Shown here: piece after piece, positions 17,589 to 26,137 of the stretch
How positions within the stretch are numbered: position 1 is the stretch's first letter
How the letters are laid out: the number at the start of each line of letters is the position of its first letter
Source of the DNA: Seribacter sulfatis
GTDB lineage: Bacteria; Verrucomicrobiota; Verrucomicrobiia; Opitutales; Seribacteraceae
DNA: 64,000 bases
Direction of reading: 5' to 3'
Assembly: GCF_964187635.1 (NCBI RefSeq)
Contig: NZ_CAXLMO010000001.1
Location: 1 to 64,000, forward strand
Notes under the pieces: generated by a model
What the model was told of the DNA's origin: nothing
What the model saw: the letters and a program-made list of their open reading frames with translations, nothing else
The model's database searches: none
Position numbers and translations under genes: made by a program

Positions 17589-18379
17589 GTCCGATAGGTT
17601 CAAGTAATCAAAACAAGAAAATTTCTCTGCCTAAGTTGCTACCTAACATTTTCACCACTATTGGACTATGTTCCGGTTTGACGGGAATTCGTTTTGCACT
17701 GGATGGTAATTGGCAGAATGCAGTCTTTTGTATACTCGTTGCTGCATGCTTTGATATGATTGATGGCTTATCTGCAAGACTACTGAAAGCATTTTCCCCT
17801 TTTGGTGCAGAACTTGATAGTCTTGCGGATACAATTAGCTTTGGTGTATCTCCGGCAATTATAACTTTTCTTTGGATTCGCGAACCTATTATATCAACAG
17901 ATCAAGAATTTTTATTGGAATGGTATTGGATTCCATTTTTGTTTTATTCTGCATGCAATGCCTTCAGACTTGCTCGATTCAATGTCATGCATATGGGACA
18001 AACGGCCGAAAAAGAAAGTAAAAGCTACTTTTTAGGCGTACCTGCACCTGCCGCAGCGGGACTCGTTTTAATGCCACTTGGCCTCGATTTTATTTTTGCT
18101 CGCTTTGATGTTAGTTTTACAACCTCTTCTTATCCAGTACTGATAATTTGTTGGGTCTTTTTAATTTCTTCTTTAATGATATCAAGGCTTCCTACTTTTT
18201 CATTTAGGAATGTGAGATTCAATGTTGCTTCCAATAAAGCACTCTTAGTACTTCTTGCGGTGTGCTTAGGAGTTTCTATCTTTATGAAAGAGACATGGAT
18301 TTTCTTATTCTCTGTCGGAGTGCTTTATTTTCTAAGTATTCCCATCGCTAGTATTGCTTCGAGAAAAGATAATATTTGA
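17585..18379 (+). CDS. pssA: CDP-diacylglycerol--serine O-phosphatidyltransferase
   Basis: This integral membrane enzyme makes phosphatidylserine from CDP-diacylglycerol and serine, the precursor of phosphatidylethanolamine. The CDP-alcohol phosphatidyltransferase motif is complete: Asp60-Gly61, Ala64-Arg65, Gly74, Asp78, Asp82 (DGx2ARx8Gx3Dx3D). There are about seven to eight hydrophobic helices in 264 residues, matching the Bacillus-type membrane-bound PssA rather than the E. coli soluble form. The SFGVSPA element after the motif is typical of serine-specific members. It converges with a TPR gene, leaving only 2 bp between stop codons. Confidence 0.92.
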   Translation: MSPIGSSNQNKKISLPKLLPNIFTTIGLCSGLTGIRFALDGNWQNAVFCILVAACFDMIDGLSARLLKAFSPFGAELDSLADTISFGVSPAIITFLWIREPIISTDQEFLLEWYWIPFLFYSACNAFRLARFNVMHMGQTAEKESKSYFLGVPAPAAAGLVLMPLGLDFIFARFDVSFTTSSYPVLIICWVFLISSLMISRLPTFSFRNVRFNVASNKALLVLLAVCLGVSIFMKETWIFLFSVGVLYFLSIPIASIASRKDNI

Positions 18380-18381
18380 AT

Positions 18382-19746
18382 TCAAGCGATCTTTTCAATC
18401 ATTCTAATTGCTTCCGAATGATTGTTTTCCAAATCAAGCACGATTTTAAAGTGCATTTTTGCTTTTGAAGTATTTTTTAAGTTACATTCAATTTTACCCA
18501 ATTCGAAGTGAGATTCGCAGTGTTCCCAGTTATTATGACATGCTTTGGTAAACATCCTTTGAGCATCCTCGATTCGATTTTCTTTGATGAAATGTAAGCC
18601 TAGCTCAAAATAAGATTCGAAATAATCAGGGTTTAATTTTATCGCAGCCGTAAGTATTTCTTCTTCCTTTTGGTGTATTTTTAATAATTTATTAATTTGG
18701 TAATTTCTAATAATAAGTTTTGATCGTAATTTTTTTTTCTTAAACGCATTTTTCAAATGTTTTCTAGCAAGAAAGAAGTTAGAGGCTTCGCAGTAAAGAT
18801 TAGATATAGTGTATTCATGTTGTTCTTCTAGAACGACAATTTCAGACGCAGTTTTAAGGTGTTTTACTGCTCTTTTGTATTCTTTTCTCTGGGAGCAAAT
18901 TTCTGCAATGTGCAGCAGGCAATTACTTTTTTTGACATCTAGGCTTAAAGCTTCAAGAAAGTATTTTTCTGCTTCGGCTGGTTTTTTGTAATGCAGATTT
19001 ATTATCGCAAGTTGATAGGCAGATTTACCTTTCGTTTCCTTATATCTATGAGCTTTTCTAAAGTTCGTAGAAGCTATTTTGATTTGTTTTCTAGAATGGT
19101 TCAATTTTCCAAGGTAATACCAAGGCACTCCGGAACTAGATTTGATTTTTGTTGCAGAATCAAAAAGCTTTTCAGCTTTTTGCAGATTTGTTTTAGAAAT
19201 CGAATCTCCCTCGTGGTCATTTCCCGTAGTTTGCTCCATATAAATCCTTGCTAGGTCGATTATAGGTTTTATGTCATTGGGTAATAACTCAATGGATATT
19301 TCGAGCAAAAGTATTTTTCTTCTTATTTCAGTTTCATCATTCAATAATTGTGAAAGTGAATAGTGAGATTCTCCATCCAAAGGGCAAAGATCAACAAGCT
19401 TTTCAAGGTAGGGAATCGCTTGATTTTCTTTTCTAGATTGAACTAATGTTTTATGTGCTAATTTATAAAATCTGACCTCATTAGAATCGCATTGGATTGC
19501 TTTATCAATAAAGACAATCGCTTCCTCGTAATTTTGGGTTTCAAAATATAGCTTCGCCTGTAAAAAATAAAAAGATGAAACATTGCTAGTATTAGAAAGT
19601 GCATTAGTAATGATCATCTGTGCCTCACTAAAGCTTTTCTTTTTTACTAGAATTTCACAAAGTTTTACAATGGATGGTAAATGTTGCGGATCATTTTTAA
19701 TTGCAACTTTTAAATGATAAATTGCTTTTTTTTCAATACTGTCCAA
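18382..19746 (-). CDS. TPR-repeat protein 2 of the cyclase operon
   Basis: This 454-residue protein consists almost entirely of tetratricopeptide-like helical hairpins, with no signal peptide or catalytic domain. The repeats show the usual small-residue and aromatic positions (for example SSFYFLQAKLYFETQNYEEAI and GVPWYYLGKLNHSR). The only early initiator is TTG at 19746, one base after the stop of the preceding TPR gene, which implies coupled re-initiation. The first repeat lacks its helix A, which could also mean that this is the continuation of the upstream TPR protein in a shifted frame. It is the last gene of the four-gene run starting at 26008. TPR arrays usually scaffold protein partners; the partner is unknown. 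Confidence 0.78.
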   Translation of the reverse strand: MDSIEKKAIYHLKVAIKNDPQHLPSIVKLCEILVKKKSFSEAQMIITNALSNTSNVSSFYFLQAKLYFETQNYEEAIVFIDKAIQCDSNEVRFYKLAHKTLVQSRKENQAIPYLEKLVDLCPLDGESHYSLSQLLNDETEIRRKILLLEISIELLPNDIKPIIDLARIYMEQTTGNDHEGDSISKTNLQKAEKLFDSATKIKSSSGVPWYYLGKLNHSRKQIKIASTNFRKAHRYKETKGKSAYQLAIINLHYKKPAEAEKYFLEALSLDVKKSNCLLHIAEICSQRKEYKRAVKHLKTASEIVVLEEQHEYTISNLYCEASNFFLARKHLKNAFKKKKLRSKLIIRNYQINKLLKIHQKEEEILTAAIKLNPDYFESYFELGLHFIKENRIEDAQRMFTKACHNNWEHCESHFELGKIECNLKNTSKAKMHFKIVLDLENNHSEAIRMIEKIA

Positions 19747-19747
19747 G

Positions 19748-21337
19748 TCAAGTTTTTCTTTTATTTGCTTTGTTGGTTTTCTCGTTCCCTCGGATACTTT
19801 TTTTACTCTTTGGTTGAGGATCTTTTTCTAATGCGTTTCTTGCATCCTTATTCATTAATAATATTGCTAAACTATAATGTGCTTTGGGGAACTTAGGGTC
19901 TAGTTTAATTGCCTGTTCAAAATTATATAATGCAGTGGTATATTCCTTTTTTTCATAGAGGAGGATACCTAAACGGTAAAAAGCTTTCGCAAATTTAGGA
20001 TCAATTCTAATCGCATGCTTAAAGTGTTTTTCGGCCTCATCTAATTTTGGTTCTTTCAGTAGTGTACCATCATTTGATAGTCGCTCTCCAGTTGTCAGTA
20101 GTTTTGCAAACCAATAATGTGAGTCTGCCATATCAGACTTTATTTCAATTGCTGTTTCGTAATTCCTGACAGCTTGGTCATGCTCAGATGGACTCTTCAG
20201 AATTCTTGCCAAATTGAAATAAGCATCCACATAATTCTGATCTACATCTGTGGCTTTTTGAAAGTGTATTTTTGCTTCATTGATATCACCGTTTTTTTCT
20301 GAGTGGTGTGCTAATTCATAAAAGGCAACTGCATACTCGGGATTGATTTCTAGAGCCTTAAAGAAGTGTTTCTTTGCGAGGGTAGGGTCATCATCTTCTC
20401 TCAATAGCATTGCTAGATGGAAATGTGCCTCTGAATGAAGAGGATCAAATAAGACCGCTTTTTTGAGATTTTCTTCCGCTTTTTTCAATTCACCAGACTC
20501 GCTCAGTATAACTCCGAGTCGAAAATGTGACAGTGCATTTTCTTGGTGAAATTTGAGCGATAAATTATAATGAGATTTCGCTTTTTCAATATCTTTGGCT
20601 TCCTCATAAACATAGGCAATTAGATAATGTGCTTTTGAATATTCGGGATTGATGTTGAGAGTTTTTGTTAAATGCTCTTTTGCTTTTATGAAGTCTTTTT
20701 CAGTACAAAGAATTTTTGCCAAATTGTAATGCGCTTTCGCATGATCCTTATTAAGTTTAATAACAGCATTAAAGTGTATTTTTGCTTCTGAAAGATTTGT
20801 TCTGTCTATGATTGTCCCTTCTTTATTAGTTGCAACGCCTCCGGATAGTAATTTCCCCATGGAGTAGTGTGCTTCTACATATTTTTCATCAATATCCAAT
20901 GCTGTTTCGTAGTTTTTTCTAGCATCTTCATAATCGTCTGCATTGGTCAATAAAGTGGCTTTGTGGTAATAAGCCGGTGCATAGTTTTGATTAATTTCGG
21001 TAACCTTATCAAAGTTGTTTTTAGCTTCTTCAATGTCTTTAATCTGAATTAATAATAATGCATAATTAAAATATGCATAAGCATAGTTCGGGTTAATTTC
21101 CAGTGAGTTTAGAAAGTGATTACGGGCATTTTCATGATCTCCATCCGCAGTCAGGGCAATTGCTAATTCGCATTGGGCTTCTGCAAAATCGTTATTAATG
21201 CTAACTGACTTCTTTAAGTTCTTTACAGATTCTTTAATCTCACCTTGTTCCTTGAGGAGCATACCCAGTTCGTAGTATGCTTCGGCGAACTCTGGATTTA
21301 GTGCAATTGCTTTTTCTAAGTGGATTTTGGCATTCAT
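19748..21337 (-). CDS. TPR-repeat protein 1 of the cyclase operon
   Basis: This protein is an array of about thirteen TPR units, cytosolic, about 529 residues from ATG 21337. A TTG at 21352, 2 bp past the cyclase stop, is an alternative start. Units are well conserved around the consensus AKxHxxxAIxLNPxxAxAHYxLA, for example PEFAEAYYELGMLLKEQGEI. Two units carry insertions beginning LSGGVATNKEGT and TTGERLSNDGT. The C-terminus is a Lys/Asn-rich basic tail (from about residue 508) that could bind acidic partners or nucleic acid. The position directly after the adenylate cyclase, which also ends in a TPR-like segment, suggests a shared complex. Confidence 0.82.
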   Translation of the reverse strand: MNAKIHLEKAIALNPEFAEAYYELGMLLKEQGEIKESVKNLKKSVSINNDFAEAQCELAIALTADGDHENARNHFLNSLEINPNYAYAYFNYALLLIQIKDIEEAKNNFDKVTEINQNYAPAYYHKATLLTNADDYEDARKNYETALDIDEKYVEAHYSMGKLLSGGVATNKEGTIIDRTNLSEAKIHFNAVIKLNKDHAKAHYNLAKILCTEKDFIKAKEHLTKTLNINPEYSKAHYLIAYVYEEAKDIEKAKSHYNLSLKFHQENALSHFRLGVILSESGELKKAEENLKKAVLFDPLHSEAHFHLAMLLREDDDPTLAKKHFFKALEINPEYAVAFYELAHHSEKNGDINEAKIHFQKATDVDQNYVDAYFNLARILKSPSEHDQAVRNYETAIEIKSDMADSHYWFAKLLTTGERLSNDGTLLKEPKLDEAEKHFKHAIRIDPKFAKAFYRLGILLYEKKEYTTALYNFEQAIKLDPKFPKAHYSLAILLMNKDARNALEKDPQPKSKKSIRGNEKTNKANKRKT

Positions 21338-21354
21338 AGCTGTGGGTTCCAATA

Positions 21355-23640
21355 CTATTTACTGGTCATTACCCATACTCCGTCCCAATCCCCCTTAGGT
21401 GGATTTTTTTTCATATGATCGCATCGGTCCAAATATAATTGGGCTGCCTTATCTTGCGGATTAATTTTTTGAACATTCTTAAATAATTTAATTGCTTGAT
21501 CCCATTTCCCTTCGTTCCATGATCGGTATCCGTCATTAAAAATACCGAGTGCGTCGACCAAGTTTGGGTAGGAGTTTTCATTATGAAAATCAAGCACCTC
21601 ATAGATTCCAACTGGTTCTGTTTTACCTTTTACAATAACATAGTCTACCGGGCGGGTCCGATATGTTGCCTTCACTGCTTTATGGGTATATTCGCTAATT
21701 AAGATATGTGCACCATATTGCTTACAGGCACTTTCAATTCTGGCAGCGAGGTTCACCCCATCTCCAATAACAGTGTAGTCCATTCTTTTAGGCGACCCAA
21801 TATTACCCGAAACTATGGAGTCGGTGTTTATCCCCATCCCATGATCTATGGGCATTTTGCCCTCTGATGCCCGCTTATCATTAAAGACATTTAAATCTGT
21901 CATCATTCGAATAGCAGCTCGAACTGCTCGATCTGGGTCATCATCGTGGGCAACAGGCGTCCCAAAGATACACATCATCGCATCTCCAATGAATTTATCC
22001 AACATCCCTCCCTCGTCTGTGATGCAGTCCACCATGATTGTGAAGTAATCATTGAGTAGCTTTACCGTACCCTGTGCTCCGAGTTCCTCTGTAATTGTAG
22101 TAAAACTTCTCACATCAGAAAATAGTACTGTTCCAACGCTTTGTTTACCCCCCATTATATCATCTCCATCCCCAGCTGCCATAAGCTGATCAGCTAATTC
22201 TGGATCCATATACCTCGACATAGTAGACTTCATTCTTTTTTCGGAACTAATGTCTTCGATCATTAACATTGTGCCTAAGTTCTCATTTTTTTGTCCGAGT
22301 AGTGGCATTAAGGAAATATTTACCGATAGTTTTTCTCCTTCGATAGATAATTCTGCATCCAAAAACTCTTCCTGTTCTTCCACTAATTCTAATTTTTTAA
22401 GCAACCAATCATTAGGACCCTCAAAAAATTCCTTTACTGGTTTTTCTAATATTTCTGATAAAATGGGGACTTTCAGAATTCGTAAACCGGCACTGTTACA
22501 AGTTTTGATTACTCCATGTTCATCTAAAGTTAACACCGCATCGTGCATACTTGAAAGGATACTCTCCGAGTAATTTTTTTGATTTTGGACATCATCGAAA
22601 AGCTTTGCATTCTCAATTCCCATCGATATCTGCGAAGTAAAAGCACCTAGTCGTTTTTCATCTTCAGAATTAAATGCCCCTCCTCTTTTATTGAGAACCT
22701 GGCTGACTCCAATCGTTTTACCCTCTTTATTGAGGACGGGCATGCAGAGGATAGACCGTGTGAAAAAGCCTGTCTGTTTGTCAAAACTTGGATTAAAGCG
22801 TAAGTCCGCGTATGCGTGGGGAATATTAACTGGCTTTGCGGATGTAAAAACAGTACCAGCAATACCTAAATGATTGGGGAATTTAATAACAGACTTTTCA
22901 TCAAGACCTTCTCCCACTTCAGTATATAATTCATTTGTTTTCTCATCGTTAATAAACAAAGTTGCTCTTTCGCAATCGAGCATCGTTGAAATAGTGGTGA
23001 TGATTTTTTGGAGTAGGGGGGTGAGCTCCAATTCAGAGGAAACCTGAGATACTACATCTAGAAATTCCAATTCCTGCTTTCGAGCTGCTTCGATTTGCTC
23101 AACTATAATGTTTCCTTGAATTGCAATTGCAGCCTGTTCGGTCATCGCCTCAAGCAGGTCGAGGTCATCCTGTTCAAATTCTCCGTCAATTTTATTTAAA
23201 ATCTGGGAAACACCAATTTCTTCCCCTGAAACAGTTCGGAGTGGAGCACAAAGAATACTTTTGGTTCGAAACCCTGTTCTTACATCAACCGCTTTGTTAA
23301 ATCGGTCATCTTTATAAGCATCATGTATGATTGCACCTTTATTTTGTGTAAAAACCCATCCAGCGACGCCTTTTGTATTGAGAATTCTGATCTCTCTGCG
23401 AAAACTGCCTTGCGCAATTCTTGAATACAGTTCCCCAGTGGCAGCATCATTTAAAAAAATTGTACCTCTCTCTGCACCAATCGTCGAAGTGGTTATTTTG
23501 ACAAGCGTTTCGAGAGCTTCGTCCAAGCTTTTTGTTTTGGCCAGGTCAGTGGTGACCTGCAGAAGCATGTCAGAAAATCTGGCTGTCCTTTTTGACTTTG
23601 GATGTGATTTTTTCTCTGTATTTTGATCTTTATCTTGCAT
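21355..23640 (-). CDS. Class III adenylate cyclase, GAF-GAF-PAS-cyclase-TPR-like
   Basis: This predicted soluble cAMP-producing sensor has 761 residues. The domains are GAF-A (about 38-178), GAF-B (205-346), PAS (357-465), a class III cyclase catalytic domain (500-685) and a C-terminal TPR-like tail. Catalytic residues are complete: metal Asp509 and Asp553, purine-selecting Lys549 and Asp621 (adenine type), and Asn630 and Arg634. GAF-B contains an exact NKXnFX3DE cyclic-nucleotide motif (Asn317, Lys318, Phe323, Asp327, Glu328); GAF-A is near-canonical (Asn149, Lys150, Phe155, Asp159, then Leu). The layout matches Anabaena CyaB1, where cAMP binding to a GAF activates the cyclase. The start overlaps the coiled-coil gene by 11 bp, indicating coupled expression. 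No cAMP receptor gene is seen in the window. Confidence 0.9.
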   Translation of the reverse strand: MQDKDQNTEKKSHPKSKRTARFSDMLLQVTTDLAKTKSLDEALETLVKITTSTIGAERGTIFLNDAATGELYSRIAQGSFRREIRILNTKGVAGWVFTQNKGAIIHDAYKDDRFNKAVDVRTGFRTKSILCAPLRTVSGEEIGVSQILNKIDGEFEQDDLDLLEAMTEQAAIAIQGNIIVEQIEAARKQELEFLDVVSQVSSELELTPLLQKIITTISTMLDCERATLFINDEKTNELYTEVGEGLDEKSVIKFPNHLGIAGTVFTSAKPVNIPHAYADLRFNPSFDKQTGFFTRSILCMPVLNKEGKTIGVSQVLNKRGGAFNSEDEKRLGAFTSQISMGIENAKLFDDVQNQKNYSESILSSMHDAVLTLDEHGVIKTCNSAGLRILKVPILSEILEKPVKEFFEGPNDWLLKKLELVEEQEEFLDAELSIEGEKLSVNISLMPLLGQKNENLGTMLMIEDISSEKRMKSTMSRYMDPELADQLMAAGDGDDIMGGKQSVGTVLFSDVRSFTTITEELGAQGTVKLLNDYFTIMVDCITDEGGMLDKFIGDAMMCIFGTPVAHDDDPDRAVRAAIRMMTDLNVFNDKRASEGKMPIDHGMGINTDSIVSGNIGSPKRMDYTVIGDGVNLAARIESACKQYGAHILISEYTHKAVKATYRTRPVDYVIVKGKTEPVGIYEVLDFHNENSYPNLVDALGIFNDGYRSWNEGKWDQAIKLFKNVQKINPQDKAAQLYLDRCDHMKKNPPKGDWDGVWVMTSK

Positions 23641-26008
23641 TGGTATCCTCTAATTCAGCCCGTAGTTCAATGATTGTTGCCTGCAGATCTTTAAACTCCA
23701 TTGTTTTGATTTGGTTTTTTTTCTGCAAACTTTGTTCATGTAAATTCTTTTTTAAATCAATCTCATCTCTCAATGCATTTACCATGCTTTTAAAATGATT
23801 GATTTCTCGTTGTTGTGTCGAGACAGCTTTTTGTATGGCATCTTCTTTACTTATTTCTAATTTTTCTATTTCGTATCTTAGTGAAGTTACATTTTCTCTC
23901 AATTGTTTAATTTCACTTGCTGCTAATGCGATACTTCTTTGCTTTTTATCTTCTTTCCTTTGCCTGAATTCGTCCATTTGGGTTCGTAAAGATAAGATAG
24001 ATAACTTTAGAATCTCATTTTCTTTGTAAGTAGAAAAAACTGCTTTCTGTAAAGATTCTTCTTTTTCTATGCCCTTGAGATCTAATTCTTCTCTTAGTTG
24101 CGAAATATTAAGTTTCAAAAGTTTAATTTCACTTTCCCTGGAAGCAACTGCCTGCTGTATTGCATCCTGTTTGTCGAAAGTCAGTTTATCAATTTTGTCT
24201 CTGCCTAGTGAAACGCTTTCTCTTAGCGTCTTTAATTCAATGGAAAATGTAGCTTCTACTTTTTGAACAATTTCGATTTCGTTGTGTTGTGCGTTTTCAA
24301 GTTCAAACCTTAAGTTTTTAATTGTATTTCTAAGGGAACTGATTTCAGTTTCGGATCTTGACAGGTTTCTCTGAATTTTATCCTCCGTGCGAGATTTTGA
24401 TAATTCTAGTTGGTCGCGTAAGTTTTGTAAGGAATTCTTTAATTGGTTAATCTCGTTAAGAGAACTTGAGTAGGCATTCTGTACATTTTCTTCTTCTTTA
24501 ATTTGTGCCCTATCTAGTTCATCACGCAAAGAAGAACTTAATTCCTTGAGGGAGCGAATGTCGTTTTCTTTTGTAGCAATGGCTCGTTGTACTTCTGCTG
24601 CTGTATCTAACTGTGCTTTCTCCAGTTGATTTCTTAGAGTGACTAAAGAACCCTTTAATTGATTAATTTCTTTGTTAGACAGTGAGACTGCTTCTTGGAC
24701 TGATTGTTCCTTTTCAATAGTGCTCTTTTCTAGTTCCTCTCTTAGTTCTGAAACGGTGCTTTGAAGTGTCCTTGTTAAAATATTTGCCTCCGCAGTAGCT
24801 TTCTGAACTTTATCCTCCTCCCTTGCTTTAGAATTTTCTAAATTATTACGAACCATTGATAAAGAATTTTTTAATTGTTGAATTTCGCTCTGTGCAGTGG
24901 AAACAGCAAGTTGCACAGATTCGTCTTTTTCAATTATTACTCTTTCTAGTTCTACTCTAATTTCCGAAATCGTTCTTTTTAATGAGCTTATCTCTTTTTG
25001 GGCAGTGGCACTTGCTTTTTGAATTCGATCCTCTTCTCTTGCTTTTGAAAGCTCTAGGTTGTCACGGGATAAAGAAAGAGATGCCTTTAGCTGTCGAATT
25101 TCATCCTGTCCAAGTGCTACCGCTTTTTGAACATTGATTGCTTCTTTAGAAAGTGTATTTTCCAGTTCTACCCGTAGGTGTTGGATTGTTGATTTGAGTG
25201 AATTGATTTCTCTGGAATTGGAACTGTTTATTTTTTGAACTTTTTCATCTTGTTCGTTTTGGTGTCTTTCCAATTTTTCTCTGGCTAACAAGAGTGTTGC
25301 TTTTAGTGAAGCGACTTCAGAAATATTAGTTGAATTAATTTTTTGTATTGCATCAAGTTTACGGTTTTCTGCTCCCTCCACCTCCATGCGCAAGGCCTTA
25401 ATTGTTTTCTTCAGGTCATTGATCTCATTGAGTGAAGAAGAGCGAGTTTTTTGGAGCTTTTCTTCATTATCTGATTGGATGGACTCGATTTTTTCTCGCA
25501 GTGACTGTGACGATTTTTGCAATTGTTGAATTTCTTGCTGAGCGCTCCGTTTGGCTTTTTGTTCAATATCACTTTTTTCTGCCTCTGATTGGTCTAATGC
25601 ATGACGAATTTCCAAAAGGCTTTTCTTTAGTCCTAAGTTTAATTGATTTTCCTGACCAATTGCTTTTTGTATAGTTTCTTCTGATTTTGAACGGGTAATT
25701 TCAAGTTCTAACCTTAAGTTTTTAATTACTTCTTTTAGCTGGTTTTCATTTTGAATGTTGGATGATCGAATCGATTGTTTTTCATCCTCTGCTACGCCAG
25801 CAATTTTTTCATTTTCATCTCTTTGCTTTTCGATAATCTGCTTTAAATCTTTGATTTCTTTTGAAAACTCTAAAGTATTGGATTGTAATACGGAAAGTTG
25901 TTCATCAGATGCCCTTTCTAACTCAGTTCTAAGATTTAAAATCGTTTGTTTAAGAAAACGATTTTCCTGAGTGAGTAATCCAGCCTCTTCTTGAGATAAT
26001 TGAGACAT
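23630..26008 (-). CDS. 22 x 36-residue coiled-coil rod protein, function unknown
   Basis: This 792-residue protein has no domain other than coiled coil. From residue 5 to the end it is 22 consecutive units of exactly 36 residues with no insertion or deletion. Position 2 is Gln and position 23 is Arg in all 22 units. Hydrophobic residues recur around positions 1, 12, 15, 19, 22 and 26, and the commonest core is [IV]QKA...EI..LK..I..LR.EL. Thirty-six residues fit two heptads plus two hendecads, giving a nearly straight helix of about 5.4 nm per unit and roughly 119 nm in all if continuous. The protein is Gln/Glu/Lys/Ser-rich with no signal peptide. It is the first gene of the run with the adenylate cyclase and two TPR proteins, which suggests a structural or scaffold role. 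Its family is not recognised. Confidence 0.85.
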   Translation of the reverse strand: MSQLSQEEAGLLTQENRFLKQTILNLRTELERASDEQLSVLQSNTLEFSKEIKDLKQIIEKQRDENEKIAGVAEDEKQSIRSSNIQNENQLKEVIKNLRLELEITRSKSEETIQKAIGQENQLNLGLKKSLLEIRHALDQSEAEKSDIEQKAKRSAQQEIQQLQKSSQSLREKIESIQSDNEEKLQKTRSSSLNEINDLKKTIKALRMEVEGAENRKLDAIQKINSTNISEVASLKATLLLAREKLERHQNEQDEKVQKINSSNSREINSLKSTIQHLRVELENTLSKEAINVQKAVALGQDEIRQLKASLSLSRDNLELSKAREEDRIQKASATAQKEISSLKRTISEIRVELERVIIEKDESVQLAVSTAQSEIQQLKNSLSMVRNNLENSKAREEDKVQKATAEANILTRTLQSTVSELREELEKSTIEKEQSVQEAVSLSNKEINQLKGSLVTLRNQLEKAQLDTAAEVQRAIATKENDIRSLKELSSSLRDELDRAQIKEEENVQNAYSSSLNEINQLKNSLQNLRDQLELSKSRTEDKIQRNLSRSETEISSLRNTIKNLRFELENAQHNEIEIVQKVEATFSIELKTLRESVSLGRDKIDKLTFDKQDAIQQAVASRESEIKLLKLNISQLREELDLKGIEKEESLQKAVFSTYKENEILKLSILSLRTQMDEFRQRKEDKKQRSIALAASEIKQLRENVTSLRYEIEKLEISKEDAIQKAVSTQQREINHFKSMVNALRDEIDLKKNLHEQSLQKKNQIKTMEFKDLQATIIELRAELEDTNAR
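23633..25996 (-). repeat. Tandem 108-bp coding repeat (22 units)
   Basis: The coding DNA is organised in 108-bp units corresponding to the 36-residue protein repeat. Units are strongly diverged at the base level but phase-perfect. Residues 293-436 show a two-unit alternation: tails AREEDR, IIEKDES, AREEDK, TIEKEQS. This implies a comparatively recent duplication in 216-bp blocks. Confidence 0.85.
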
Positions 26009-26137
26009 AATGGACTTTTAGCACATAGATTAGAGGACAAATTTGCAAACAATAAGATTTAAGAAATTAATTTTGCTTGCAAAGATATCATCAAAGATTT
26101 TGCTTAATTTTTCTAATCTTATCCATTACCCTGATAA

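Noticed and set aside
23633..25996. CRISPR-like or non-coding tandem repeat
   Set aside because: The 108-bp periodicity is at the protein level inside one uninterrupted frame; the DNA units are diverged and have no spacers.
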